This document shows, in pieces, positions 28,646-37,582 of a DNA stretch of 64,000 bases. The notes under the pieces are model-generated. The model was not told the origin of the DNA. It worked only from the letters and a program-made list of their open reading frames with translations, and searched no databases. Location: contig NZ_CP106735.1 in assembly GCF_025639805.1 (NCBI RefSeq), positions 1 through 64,000 on the forward strand. Direction: 5' to 3'. How positions within the stretch are numbered: the first letter of the stretch is position 1; each line of letters starts with the position of its first letter. A program made the translations under genes and the position numbers. This DNA comes from Reichenbachiella carrageenanivorans. GTDB taxonomy: Bacteria > Bacteroidota > Bacteroidia > Cytophagales > Cyclobacteriaceae.

Positions 28646-29812
28646 TTACAATCTCCTACGCCTGACAATTTCCTTTTTCACTAAGAGAAACTCCCGACTA
28701 CTTTGCCCAGCAATAGAAGTATTTTCTTCGGCTCTTCTCATCAAATAGGGCAACACTTTGGCTACAGGGCCATAAGGCACATACTTAGCCACATTATATC
28801 CTTCATTGGCCAGAGTATAGGATAGATTGTCACTCATGCCATATAGTTGAGCAAAATATACCTTATGATCCGTCTTCGAGATGCCGTGTTTCTCCATCAA
28901 TTCGGTAGTGATTTTACAACTATTTTCATTGTGAGTACCCACACAGAGGTGAATATCATCGATATACTCGATACAATAGGCCACTGCTGCATCATAGTCG
29001 GCATCCGAGGCGGCCTTGGTTAGCTGTATTGGGTCTGGATATCCTTTTTCTTCAGCACGATCACGTTCTTTTTCCATATAAGCTCCTCTGACCAATTTAG
29101 CACCTATCAAAAAACCATTATCCAATCCCAGCTGATGTGCTTTTTTCAAATTAGACAATGACGCCGTGCGATACATTTGATAGGTATTGAATATGTACAC
29201 TTTTTCCTGATTGTACTTCATCATCATATCGTACACCACGGCATCGATCACATCCTGAATCCAGCTCTCCTCCGCGTCTATAAAAAGGTGTTTCTTTACT
29301 TCCACAGCTTTGGCGCAAATCTGATCCACTCTTTCGAGAAATTTGGCATATCGTTTTTCTTCGCTAGGAGATAAGGCCACTCCACTTTGTTTTCTGGCCA
29401 ATAAGCTAAATGCAGTAAAACCCGTAAGTTTCATCACTCCTGTTGGGATGTTTTCGGTAGTAGCGGCCATCTCCAATGACCGAATAATTTCATCTCGATT
29501 GGCATCGAATACCTGCTCAGACTCTTCTCCTTCTACCGAGTAATCCAGAATGGTTCGAATATGAGATTCGGCAAGTTTTTCTACTGTGCCTTGGGAATCT
29601 TTCAGGGATTCTCCTCCACAAAATTGTGTGAAAATCGTTTTTTTAATCATCCACTTGATGGGCAAGTGAATTTTAAGTGCAAAGACTGTCATCCAAATCC
29701 CTATTTTGGCAATTATGGGATTATTCATCGACAGAAATAGGAAATACATTCTCTTCAAGTCAAAATTAGACTTGTCTGCGAATGCCACTTGGGTGTCATC
29801 GAAGTTCATCAT
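28646..29812 (-). CDS. Proline dehydrogenase
   Basis: The 388-residue flavoenzyme oxidises proline to pyrroline-5-carboxylate and feeds electrons to quinone. The PRODH barrel is recognisable by GAKLVRGAYMEKERDRA (FAD/proline site), AQLYGMSDNLSY and the C-terminal YVPYGPVAKVLPYLMRRAEENTS signature. It is the single-function form, without the P5C dehydrogenase half of PutA. There is no aldehyde dehydrogenase gene in the window. It stands alone between the NhaC gene and the RND operon. Confidence 0.94.
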   Translation of the reverse strand: MMNFDDTQVAFADKSNFDLKRMYFLFLSMNNPIIAKIGIWMTVFALKIHLPIKWMIKKTIFTQFCGGESLKDSQGTVEKLAESHIRTILDYSVEGEESEQVFDANRDEIIRSLEMAATTENIPTGVMKLTGFTAFSLLARKQSGVALSPSEEKRYAKFLERVDQICAKAVEVKKHLFIDAEESWIQDVIDAVVYDMMMKYNQEKVYIFNTYQMYRTASLSNLKKAHQLGLDNGFLIGAKLVRGAYMEKERDRAEEKGYPDPIQLTKAASDADYDAAVAYCIEYIDDIHLCVGTHNENSCKITTELMEKHGISKTDHKVYFAQLYGMSDNLSYTLANEGYNVAKYVPYGPVAKVLPYLMRRAEENTSIAGQSSREFLLVKKEIVRRRRL

Positions 29813-29884
29813 TGGGGTATACTAAATGTTGTTCTTATTTTTTGGGACGGCAAATATATGCACGAAACCCTATTAAAAAGATAC

Positions 29885-29916
29885 AAAAAAAGCGAGACCT
29901 TTTACAAAATCTCGCT
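29885..29916 (-). terminator. Intrinsic terminator of the RND efflux operon
   Basis: On the minus strand the 7-bp stem AGCGAGA/TCTCGCT (arms 29910-29916 and 29891-29897) is followed by six or more T residues (29890-29885). It lies 26 nt beyond the permease stop. Confidence 0.8.
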
Positions 29917-29941
29917 TCAATTCCCTTTGTCTGATTGGAGA

Positions 29942-32900
29942 TCAACTGATCCCTAATTTCCTATTCACCTTGGCAAAGAATAAGTACATCACTGGTACAA
30001 TGATCAATGTCAAGAAAGTGGCAAATGTCAAACCATAGATAATCGTCCATGACATAGGCCCCCAGAAGGCTACATTGTCTCCTCCCAAGAAAAAGTCTGC
30101 ATCATAGATAGAAAATAGTTTCAAGAAGTCGACATTGATCCCCACTGCCAGCGGAATCATACCCAATATGGTCGTGATTGCGGTAAGCAAAACGGGTCTA
30201 AGTCTTGTCGCACCAGAATGAATAATCGCATTAACGATCTCTTCCATAGGCAGCTTATCTACACCTAGCTCGGCTTTTCTTCTATCTCGAGTCAGCTCGA
30301 TAAAGTCGATCAGTACAATAGCATTATTCACCACGATACCTGCTAGTGATATAATACCAATCATAGTCATGACTACAGAAAATTTCATCCCAAATATGAC
30401 CAGCCCTAAGAATACCCCAATGGTACTCAACACTACAGACATCATAATAATGAAAGGAGCCGTGATTTTATTGAACTGCGATACAATAATCAGGAAGATA
30501 AAAAAAACAGCGATGAGCAAGGCGTTGCTTAAGAAAGCCATCTCTTTGGCTTGTTTCTCTTGCTCTCCTCCAAACTTATATTCATAGCCTGCTGGCAAAT
30601 CAAAACTAGTCAATAGTTCTTTGATCTGATCGTTGATCTGTGTCGGGTTGTAGCCGGAGATCACATTCGAGCTAAGAGTAACGACTCTTTTCAGATCCTT
30701 TCTTCTGACCGAACCATAGGTAGAGCTCAATTCTGCCTTGGCCACAGACGAGATTGGTACACTGCGCATTTTTCCACTACTCTGGTTTCTGTAAACCACA
30801 CTTTTGTTCATCAACGCATCTACATCGTATCGGTATTCTTCTTTGAGTCTTAGCTGAATTTCGTAATCATCTTCCCCTTCTTTGTACTTCGATATTTCTT
30901 TTCCAAACAATGCCGTTCTTACTTCCATGGCGATAGATTGAGTAGAGAGTCCAAACCTTCTGGCTTTTTCTCTATCAATGTTCACAATCAATTCAGGCTT
31001 ACCTGTTTCCAGATCCATTTTCAATTTTTCAATCCCTTCGATCCCTGAATTATTGATATAACTCTTCATTTGCTCCGAAGTATTGATTAGCGTTTCAAAG
31101 TTGTCGCCCGAAATCTCTATACTGATAGGCTTGCCCGCTGGTGGCCCATCGGCATTTTGATCTACTGTGACTAACACGCCCGGATTACCTCTCATGGCAT
31201 TTCGCAAAGCATCCAAGGCATCCAAGGTAGACAAACCTCCACGGTCTTTAAATTCTTTGAAATCGACCGTAATCCTGGCTTTGTTTGGCGTAGACTTTTG
31301 CCCAAAGGCAGAAGAATCATTAGGATCGGCTGTGCCTTCGCCTACATTGGCAATCACAGACTCCACAATACTCATATAAGGCTTGATCACCTCCATTACT
31401 TTAGCTTCAATCTGCTCCGCAAAAGTATTGGTTGTCTCTACATCTGTACCTACTGGAAATTCAATAAATACATTGACATATTTAGGATCTGTCTTTGGGA
31501 AATACTCAACCTCTGGAGGGAAAACAGCCATTAACACAAAAGAGAAAAACAACAAAAACACTGTTCCCCAAAAGAAGGCATAGGGTCTTAACCCTGCCAA
31601 GGCATATTTCAACAATCTACCATACAGTCCTTCTATCCAAGGCAAGAATACACTTTGAAATCTTCGTGACAACGGCACCAGCACATACACATTGAGTAGT
31701 GTAATGAAAGCCACTGCAAAAGCCATATTACTAAACACCGCAGAGCCCATCAGCAAAAACAAAAGGCCTACTACTACGGATACTCCGACGATCAATAGTA
31801 TTTTCTTATCATTCCTTTTTTCGCCTGCGTCCAATTTCATAAAAATGGCAATCAGTACAGGGTTGATAATTAAGGCTACAAAAAGTGACGAGCCCAAAGT
31901 CACCATCAAAGTGATAGGCAGGTATTTCATAAACTCCCCCATGATACCAGGCCAAAAGGCCAAAGGTAAAAATGCCGCTAAAGTAGTAGCGGTAGAGGCG
32001 ATAATAGGCCAAGCTACTTCTCCTACTCCTCGTTTGGTAGCTTCGAAAGCAGAATAACCCTCTTCTCTGAGTCTATACACGTTTTCTACCACTACGATAC
32101 CGTTGTCCACGAGCATACCCAGTGCCATGATAAGCGAGAATAGCACCATCATATTGATGGAAATACCAAATGCTCCCAAGACCAAGAAGGACATAAACAT
32201 AGACAGCGGGATAGCTACTCCCACGAAAAGTGCATTTCTTGATCCTAAGAAAAAGAGCAATACAATGACTACTAAAATCACCCCAGAGATGATATTATTT
32301 TCTAAGCTATCTACCATGTCGCGCGTCTGCTGCGATTGGTCGTTGGTAATGGTTACTTCCAGATTAGCTGGAAAAACATGTGTCTTGGCATGGTCCAATA
32401 TGACATTTATTTTATCCGTAGCAATCAGTAAGTTTTCACCACTTCGCTTGATCACATCGACCATCACTACAGGCTGCCCTCCCAATCTGGCATAATTTTG
32501 CTTTTCTTTATATCCGAATTCTACCTCCGCGATATCACCCAGATATACAATATTGCCTTTCTCACTTTTGATAACTACATCGAGTAGATCGTTTGGGTCT
32601 TCGAACTCCCCCACTACTCTAATCGACCTACGAATATCTCCTTCTTTAAGGTTACCTCCAGAAAGCGTGATGTTTTCTGCACGAACGGCATTTTCTATAT
32701 CACCGAAGTTGACCAATCGAGATTCCATTTGATATGGGTCTACATTGATACGTACTTCTTTTTCATCGATTCCACGTATTTCTACCTTAGAGATTTCAGT
32801 CAGTTTTTCTATTTCATCCTCTAGATACTCTGCATAGTCATTGAGCTGCTGCAGACTATAGTCTCCCGACAAGTTGATATTGAGTACCGGAAATTCCGAA

Positions 32901-33343
32901 AAGTTCATTTCAAAGACATTTGGATCTGATTCCAAATCGGACGGCAACTCGGTCTTGGCCCGATCCACCGCATCTTTCACCTTGGTGAGTGCATCTTCTA
33001 TTTCTGTATCTGGCGTAAATTCTACTATGATCGTAGAATAATCCTGCACAGAAGTCGACTTTATCTCATCTACATCAGCTATTGTATTGAGCTCTTTCTC
33101 TATAGGACGAGTAATTAGGTTTTCCATATCCACGGGTGAGTTGCCCGGATGTGGCGTACCTATATATACTACAGGCTGCTGGATCTCTGGAAAACTTTCC
33201 TTGGGAAGGTTGATATAGGTAGAGATCCCCATAGTCACAATCAGGAATGTAATCACCATCACCGTTGTCCTATTGGTCAGCGACAATGTGGTCAGTCCAA
33301 ATTGCTTTTCTATCTTATTTTCATCTTGCTTGTTCTCAGCCAT
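29942..33343 (-). CDS. RND-family efflux permease
   Basis: The 1,133-residue inner-membrane pump belongs to the RND superfamily (AcrB-like): a TM1 at about 28-46, two large periplasmic loops and two sets of transmembrane helices. Visible signatures are LPKESFPEI after TM1 (typical for Gram-negative RND pumps), LVDNGIVVVENVYR in the TM4 region carrying the proton-relay aspartate, and the second TM block GIISLAGIVVNNAIVLIDF. With the adaptor and outer-membrane channel encoded upstream, it forms a tripartite pump. The substrate cannot be read from sequence. A TetR regulator begins the operon, and a terminator follows. Confidence 0.94.
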   Translation of the reverse strand: MAENKQDENKIEKQFGLTTLSLTNRTTVMVITFLIVTMGISTYINLPKESFPEIQQPVVYIGTPHPGNSPVDMENLITRPIEKELNTIADVDEIKSTSVQDYSTIIVEFTPDTEIEDALTKVKDAVDRAKTELPSDLESDPNVFEMNFSEFPVLNINLSGDYSLQQLNDYAEYLEDEIEKLTEISKVEIRGIDEKEVRINVDPYQMESRLVNFGDIENAVRAENITLSGGNLKEGDIRRSIRVVGEFEDPNDLLDVVIKSEKGNIVYLGDIAEVEFGYKEKQNYARLGGQPVVMVDVIKRSGENLLIATDKINVILDHAKTHVFPANLEVTITNDQSQQTRDMVDSLENNIISGVILVVIVLLFFLGSRNALFVGVAIPLSMFMSFLVLGAFGISINMMVLFSLIMALGMLVDNGIVVVENVYRLREEGYSAFEATKRGVGEVAWPIIASTATTLAAFLPLAFWPGIMGEFMKYLPITLMVTLGSSLFVALIINPVLIAIFMKLDAGEKRNDKKILLIVGVSVVVGLLFLLMGSAVFSNMAFAVAFITLLNVYVLVPLSRRFQSVFLPWIEGLYGRLLKYALAGLRPYAFFWGTVFLLFFSFVLMAVFPPEVEYFPKTDPKYVNVFIEFPVGTDVETTNTFAEQIEAKVMEVIKPYMSIVESVIANVGEGTADPNDSSAFGQKSTPNKARITVDFKEFKDRGGLSTLDALDALRNAMRGNPGVLVTVDQNADGPPAGKPISIEISGDNFETLINTSEQMKSYINNSGIEGIEKLKMDLETGKPELIVNIDREKARRFGLSTQSIAMEVRTALFGKEISKYKEGEDDYEIQLRLKEEYRYDVDALMNKSVVYRNQSSGKMRSVPISSVAKAELSSTYGSVRRKDLKRVVTLSSNVISGYNPTQINDQIKELLTSFDLPAGYEYKFGGEQEKQAKEMAFLSNALLIAVFFIFLIIVSQFNKITAPFIIMMSVVLSTIGVFLGLVIFGMKFSVVMTMIGIISLAGIVVNNAIVLIDFIELTRDRRKAELGVDKLPMEEIVNAIIHSGATRLRPVLLTAITTILGMIPLAVGINVDFLKLFSIYDADFFLGGDNVAFWGPMSWTIIYGLTFATFLTLIIVPVMYLFFAKVNRKLGIS

Positions 33344-33372
33344 GATAAAATTTGGTTAAATATTGTTTGAGT

Positions 33373-34551
33373 TTATTTTGCGGCTGTACTGGCATTGGCT
33401 TCTGCGGCTCCTTCTTTCATCAGCTTGACAATGGCTCCTTCTGACAACTCTCTGTATCCTTTGAAAGCAATCTGCTGATTCAGCTTTACTCCGCTTAGTA
33501 TTTCGGTTTCGTTGTCAAAAGACAACCCTGCTTTGATATGGATTTTTGTAGCCACTAGATGCTCTCCGTCTTGCTCTAAACCAAATACAAAACTTCCCTT
33601 ATGATCTTTCTGTATCAATTTGGTAGGAACTTTGAAGGCTTTCACATTTTTGTAATCTTCTAGTTTCAAAACAACCACCTGATTAGGCTTCACAGGGAAA
33701 TCGAGCTTAGGCAACTGTACTTCTACTTGAAAGGTTCGGTTTTCGCTGTTGATCACCTGTCCCACTGACTTGATCTTGGAAATCAATTTTTTGTCTTGCG
33801 ACGGGAAGTATATTTCTACAGGATCTTCAACCTTAAATTTGCCAATGTATCGCTCAGAAATATCCGCATTGATATGAATGTCATTCGGGTTTACGATTCT
33901 GATCAATGGCATGCCTGGCTGAGCCATTTCACCTTTTTTAGCAATCACAGCATCTATACTGCCTGAAAATGGCGCTGTGATTCTTGTTTGTCTGAGCTGA
34001 GAATTGGCTGTAGCCAATTTTCTTTCAAGCGACTCTTTATTGTTTTTAGCTTCTAGGTACTGAATCTCCGTTCCGATGTTTTTCTCCCATAGGCTTGCTT
34101 GCTTTTGTGCTACGATTGTTGCCAATTCTAGCGACGTTTTGAGCTCTGCAATATTATTTTGGATAATGTCTCCATCTAGTACAGCCAACAAATGACCCGA
34201 TTTCACATAATCACCTTCTTTTACCCGTACAGATTCTATCTCCCCTGGAATCTGAGAACCAACGGTCACATTGGTACGTGACTCCACTCCTCCACGTACT
34301 TCTATCATATGTCTGAACGGTTCTGGCTTTACTGAAATGGCGGTCACCAAAACAGAATTGTTAGTCGCTTCCAAGAAAGACGGGTCTAATGCTGCAATCT
34401 CCTTTTCCAAGCCTTTAATTTGGGCTTGTATTTCTACCGATTGAGACTTGAGTTCAGATAACGCTTCTTTTTTGGCCTCAAGGTCTGATTCACCTCCACC
34501 ACATGCACTTGCAAGGATGACCATGGCCAGTAGATATATATATTTTGTCAT
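33373..34551 (-). CDS. RND efflux periplasmic adaptor lipoprotein
   Basis: The 392-residue membrane-fusion protein has a lipoprotein signal peptide with lipobox LASAC (C17), a coiled-coil hairpin (about 20-60 and 140-185), a lipoyl half-motif (VRVKEGDYVKSGHLLAVLDG and the later ITAPFSGSIDAVIAKKGEMAQPG) and beta-barrel and membrane-proximal domains after 210. It bridges the RND permease and the outer-membrane channel. Only 29 nt separate it from the permease gene. Confidence 0.93.
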   Translation of the reverse strand: MTKYIYLLAMVILASACGGGESDLEAKKEALSELKSQSVEIQAQIKGLEKEIAALDPSFLEATNNSVLVTAISVKPEPFRHMIEVRGGVESRTNVTVGSQIPGEIESVRVKEGDYVKSGHLLAVLDGDIIQNNIAELKTSLELATIVAQKQASLWEKNIGTEIQYLEAKNNKESLERKLATANSQLRQTRITAPFSGSIDAVIAKKGEMAQPGMPLIRIVNPNDIHINADISERYIGKFKVEDPVEIYFPSQDKKLISKIKSVGQVINSENRTFQVEVQLPKLDFPVKPNQVVVLKLEDYKNVKAFKVPTKLIQKDHKGSFVFGLEQDGEHLVATKIHIKAGLSFDNETEILSGVKLNQQIAFKGYRELSEGAIVKLMKEGAAEANASTAAK

Positions 34552-34576
34552 GATTGTTAGTTTTTCGCTGTTCTAA

Positions 34577-35950
34577 TTATAGCAAAACGCCGTAGGCTTT
34601 TTGCAGGTCTATTTTGGATACTAGCGCGTCATACAACGCATTATAAAAATTAATTTGAGCTTGTTTGTAAGTAGCATCGGCATCGATTACTTCGATATTT
34701 GAACCTACGCCCTCATTGTATTTGATCTTGGCTACTTCGTATACTTCTTGAGAAAGTTCCATATTTTCACGTTGGGCTTCCATCATTTCTATGCTACGAT
34801 TGTAGTCAGCCAAGGCTGATTCTATTTCTACATCTATATTGTTTTTGAGCAGATTTAGCGAGTAGTCGATCTGCTGCACTTGCAACTGTCTTTGTTGTAC
34901 TTGTCTACGCTTCCTCAATCCATCAAAAATTGGTACAGTAGCCTTCACCCCAATCGCTCCAAGCCCAAACCACTGATCCGAAAATAAATCACCAAAAGAA
35001 GTATTACCTGTATTCTGACCATAAGTAGCTATGAGGTCAAGTTTAGGGTAATATTTAGCTCGCACATTTTTGATATCCAGCTCTTTCAACTCCTTATTGA
35101 TATTCATCTGATCATATTCTACCCGTTGTTCATAGGTAAAATTGGCCGCATCGGCAAAATCGAAATAATCAATTCCCTCGATAGTAGAAGTCAATTCCAG
35201 CTCTTCCGAATGGTTTAGTCCCATTTGAAATTTGAGCAAAGATTCTGATACATTCAATACCTGCTCGTAGTTCTCCTTTTCTACTTTCACATTATTAAAT
35301 TGAACCTGAACTCTGTTCACATCAATTTTTTCAGCAAACCCACTAGAATACATCACTTTGGTATCGCTAAGCAATGAATCCAATCTGGAGTAGTTTCGCT
35401 CTATCAAACCAAATCGTTCTCTATTTACTAGGACCAAAAAGTAAGCCTTGGATACAGCCTCTGCCACATCTATCTTAGTTTTGATGTGATCCTTCTTCGA
35501 CAATTGTGTAAAGGTCTTTGCTGCTTCCAGGCCAATAAAAAATGATCCATCAAAAAGCATCTGAGACAGAGCTACATCAAAGCTAGACGTATAAGGAATC
35601 CCGAATTCCAACGCGACCGTTTCGCCAGCAGGCACGCCAGGAGGAAAATTTCCATCCGCTTCTATGAGCGACTGTTGTATTTTATAATTGTAAAATAAAT
35701 TCGCATTTGCATTCAATTGCGGCAATCCATCTGCGATAATTTCACCGACCTGTCGATCTGCAATTTCTTCTTCCAGTTGCGCATTTTTCACACGCTGGTT
35801 ATTATCCAGTGCGTAGTTGATCGCTTCCTCTAAGGAAAAGCGAAAAGTGGTCGATTCTTGGGCATAGCTCACCTGGTGAGCTGCTACAAGACTAATGGTG
35901 AGTATTAGATGAAATATTGGTTGTTTAATTACTCTCATAAGATTTAGCAT
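34577..35950 (-). CDS. TolC-family outer-membrane efflux channel
   Basis: The 457-residue protein has a signal peptide (about 1-30) and two homologous halves of long helices and strands, as in TolC/OprM (LEEAINYALDNNQRVKNAQ early; VAKIKYNEGVGSNIEVIDADATYKQAQ late). It lacks a lipobox. It completes the tripartite pump with the adaptor and RND proteins. Its start overlaps the TetR stop by 26 nt, so the regulator is made from the same mRNA. Confidence 0.93.
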   Translation of the reverse strand: MLNLMRVIKQPIFHLILTISLVAAHQVSYAQESTTFRFSLEEAINYALDNNQRVKNAQLEEEIADRQVGEIIADGLPQLNANANLFYNYKIQQSLIEADGNFPPGVPAGETVALEFGIPYTSSFDVALSQMLFDGSFFIGLEAAKTFTQLSKKDHIKTKIDVAEAVSKAYFLVLVNRERFGLIERNYSRLDSLLSDTKVMYSSGFAEKIDVNRVQVQFNNVKVEKENYEQVLNVSESLLKFQMGLNHSEELELTSTIEGIDYFDFADAANFTYEQRVEYDQMNINKELKELDIKNVRAKYYPKLDLIATYGQNTGNTSFGDLFSDQWFGLGAIGVKATVPIFDGLRKRRQVQQRQLQVQQIDYSLNLLKNNIDVEIESALADYNRSIEMMEAQRENMELSQEVYEVAKIKYNEGVGSNIEVIDADATYKQAQINFYNALYDALVSKIDLQKAYGVLL

Positions 35951-36551
35951 CTATCAAGCTGTCATATAATTCTTGCCCTTTTATCGTCATCATGCCACGT
36001 GCAAAATGATCAAATAGGGTCATTTGTACTTCTGTAAAATCGAATTGATCTCGTGGAAAGACTTTTCCATCGAAGGTCATTTCTATAGATTCCACCCTAA
36101 AGGTGGCTAGTATTTCGGCATTTAGATCTTCTCTAAAAAAACCTTCTTTTTTCCCCCGGGCTATAGTTGCCAGCATGGTTCCTTTAATATATTCACTCTT
36201 ATAGTCCATCCAAAGACTCCAAGACTTGGGATGATACTTTTGTAGGTCATAGATCATAGAGGGGTTGACCGTTTTTACGTGTTCACGGATACACGCCGAC
36301 AAATTCACTAACTCCTCGATCGCATTGTTGGTTTTTTCCCGCGCCTCGGTGACTTCACACCTATTTCTATTTATATGTGCTTGAGCAAACGTAAATACCA
36401 ATTCGTCTTTATCCTTGTAAGACTGATAAATAGTCTTTTTAGAAATAGACAGTTCTCTTGCGATATCGTCCATAGACACACTCCTCACGCCGTACCTATT
36501 GAATAGGCTCTCCGCTACTTCTAGTATTTTATCTTTTGTATTGTTAATCAT
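35925..36551 (-). CDS. TetR-family transcriptional regulator of the efflux operon
   Basis: The 208-residue protein begins with a TetR helix-turn-helix (about 8-55: AESLFNRYGVRSVSMDDIARELSISKKTIY) and has a divergent ligand-binding C-terminal part. It is the first gene of the operon and overlaps the channel gene by 26 nt, so it probably represses its own operon until a pump substrate binds. Confidence 0.92.
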   Translation of the reverse strand: MINNTKDKILEVAESLFNRYGVRSVSMDDIARELSISKKTIYQSYKDKDELVFTFAQAHINRNRCEVTEAREKTNNAIEELVNLSACIREHVKTVNPSMIYDLQKYHPKSWSLWMDYKSEYIKGTMLATIARGKKEGFFREDLNAEILATFRVESIEMTFDGKVFPRDQFDFTEVQMTLFDHFARGMMTIKGQELYDSLIDAKSYESN

Positions 36552-36656
36552 TGACGCAAAAAAACGAAGGAAACGACAAGCATCCTAATAGTTTCCTCGG
36601 TTTCTACGAACGAAAGGCAGATTTGTTCGAATTTTTCCTGTATTTTTTTGTCCTCT

Positions 36657-37472
36657 ATGAAGAAAACCCAACATCTCTTCAAATATTCTCCTGAATTCCA
36701 ACTCGATTATCTCCAATATGGACAAGGTAACCAAAGGTTAATTTGCTTCCATGGATTTGGCCAAGAAGCTACTATATTCGAAGAGTTGTCTTCTCAATTA
36801 ACAGATTATCAGATCATTAGTATTCACCTATTGTTTCATGGCCAAAGCGACAGAACCCATTCTTCCACTTACCTACAGCATAAAGAATGGAAAGCCGTTT
36901 TGGCAGGACTGTTAGATCACTTAAATATCTCTAGATTCTCCGTGTTAGGATATAGTATGGGCGGACGGTATACGATTAGTACCATTTATGCTTTTGCTAA
37001 CCGAGTAGATCACTGCCTATTGATCGCACCTGACGGAATAGTAAAACGCATGTCTTATGAGCTGGCCACATTCCCATACGGCCCACAGCAGTTATTTAGC
37101 TATTTCATGTACCACCCAAAGTCCTTTTTTTCTTTTTTAGATCTCATCGAAAAAACCAAATTGATAAACCCATGGACAGTCAAGTTCTCTAGAAGCCAGC
37201 TCAAAGAAGATGCTCAAAGACATCGAGTATTCAAATCTTGGATTACACTCAAAAAACTCAGATTAAAACAAAAAGCACTAATTGCACTCATCAATAAAGA
37301 AAAATTCAAGACGCATCTAATCTTTGGTCGATATGATCGAATTATAATCCCCGAACATCACCAAAACTTTTGCGATCAGCTCCCCTCTACCCAAGTATCC
37401 ATAATAGAAAGCGCCCATCATGATTTAATTACTCACGCTACAGATACGATTAAGCAAGCTTTGGCATCCTAA
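36657..37472 (+). CDS. Alpha/beta hydrolase
   Basis: The roughly 271-residue enzyme has the alpha/beta-hydrolase fold: an oxyanion stretch ICFHGFGQ, the nucleophile elbow GYSMGG (G-x-S-x-G), a catalytic acid near the IIFGRYDRI/I-P-E-H region, and the late His in ESAHHDLI. Family members act on esters, amides or C-C bonds; the substrate is unknown. I use the ATG at 36657 rather than the upstream TTG at 36648. It is transcribed away from the TetR operon. Confidence 0.85.
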   Translation: MKKTQHLFKYSPEFQLDYLQYGQGNQRLICFHGFGQEATIFEELSSQLTDYQIISIHLLFHGQSDRTHSSTYLQHKEWKAVLAGLLDHLNISRFSVLGYSMGGRYTISTIYAFANRVDHCLLIAPDGIVKRMSYELATFPYGPQQLFSYFMYHPKSFFSFLDLIEKTKLINPWTVKFSRSQLKEDAQRHRVFKSWITLKKLRLKQKALIALINKEKFKTHLIFGRYDRIIIPEHHQNFCDQLPSTQVSIIESAHHDLITHATDTIKQALAS

Positions 37473-37550
37473 GTAGCCCTAATAATAAAGCGCCCGCAAA
37501 TTGCAACGAAGAATATGAACTATTTGCTCTCCCATTACTGAATTTCATCT

Positions 37551-37558
37551 TACTTTTG
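37551..37558 (+). promoter_or_regulatory. purL -7 element
   Basis: TACTTTTG fits TAnnTTTG and lies 25 nt before the purL ATG at 37583. A TTTG at 37523-37526 is 24 nt upstream, a little further than the usual 19-21. Confidence 0.4.
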
Positions 37559-37582
37559 CGGCTTGTAAACAGTCCTTCTCCG

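Noticed and set aside
37556..37582. TTG at 37556 as purL start
   Set aside because: It is part of the TACTTTTG promoter-like motif; the ATG at 37583 gives the usual N-terminus.
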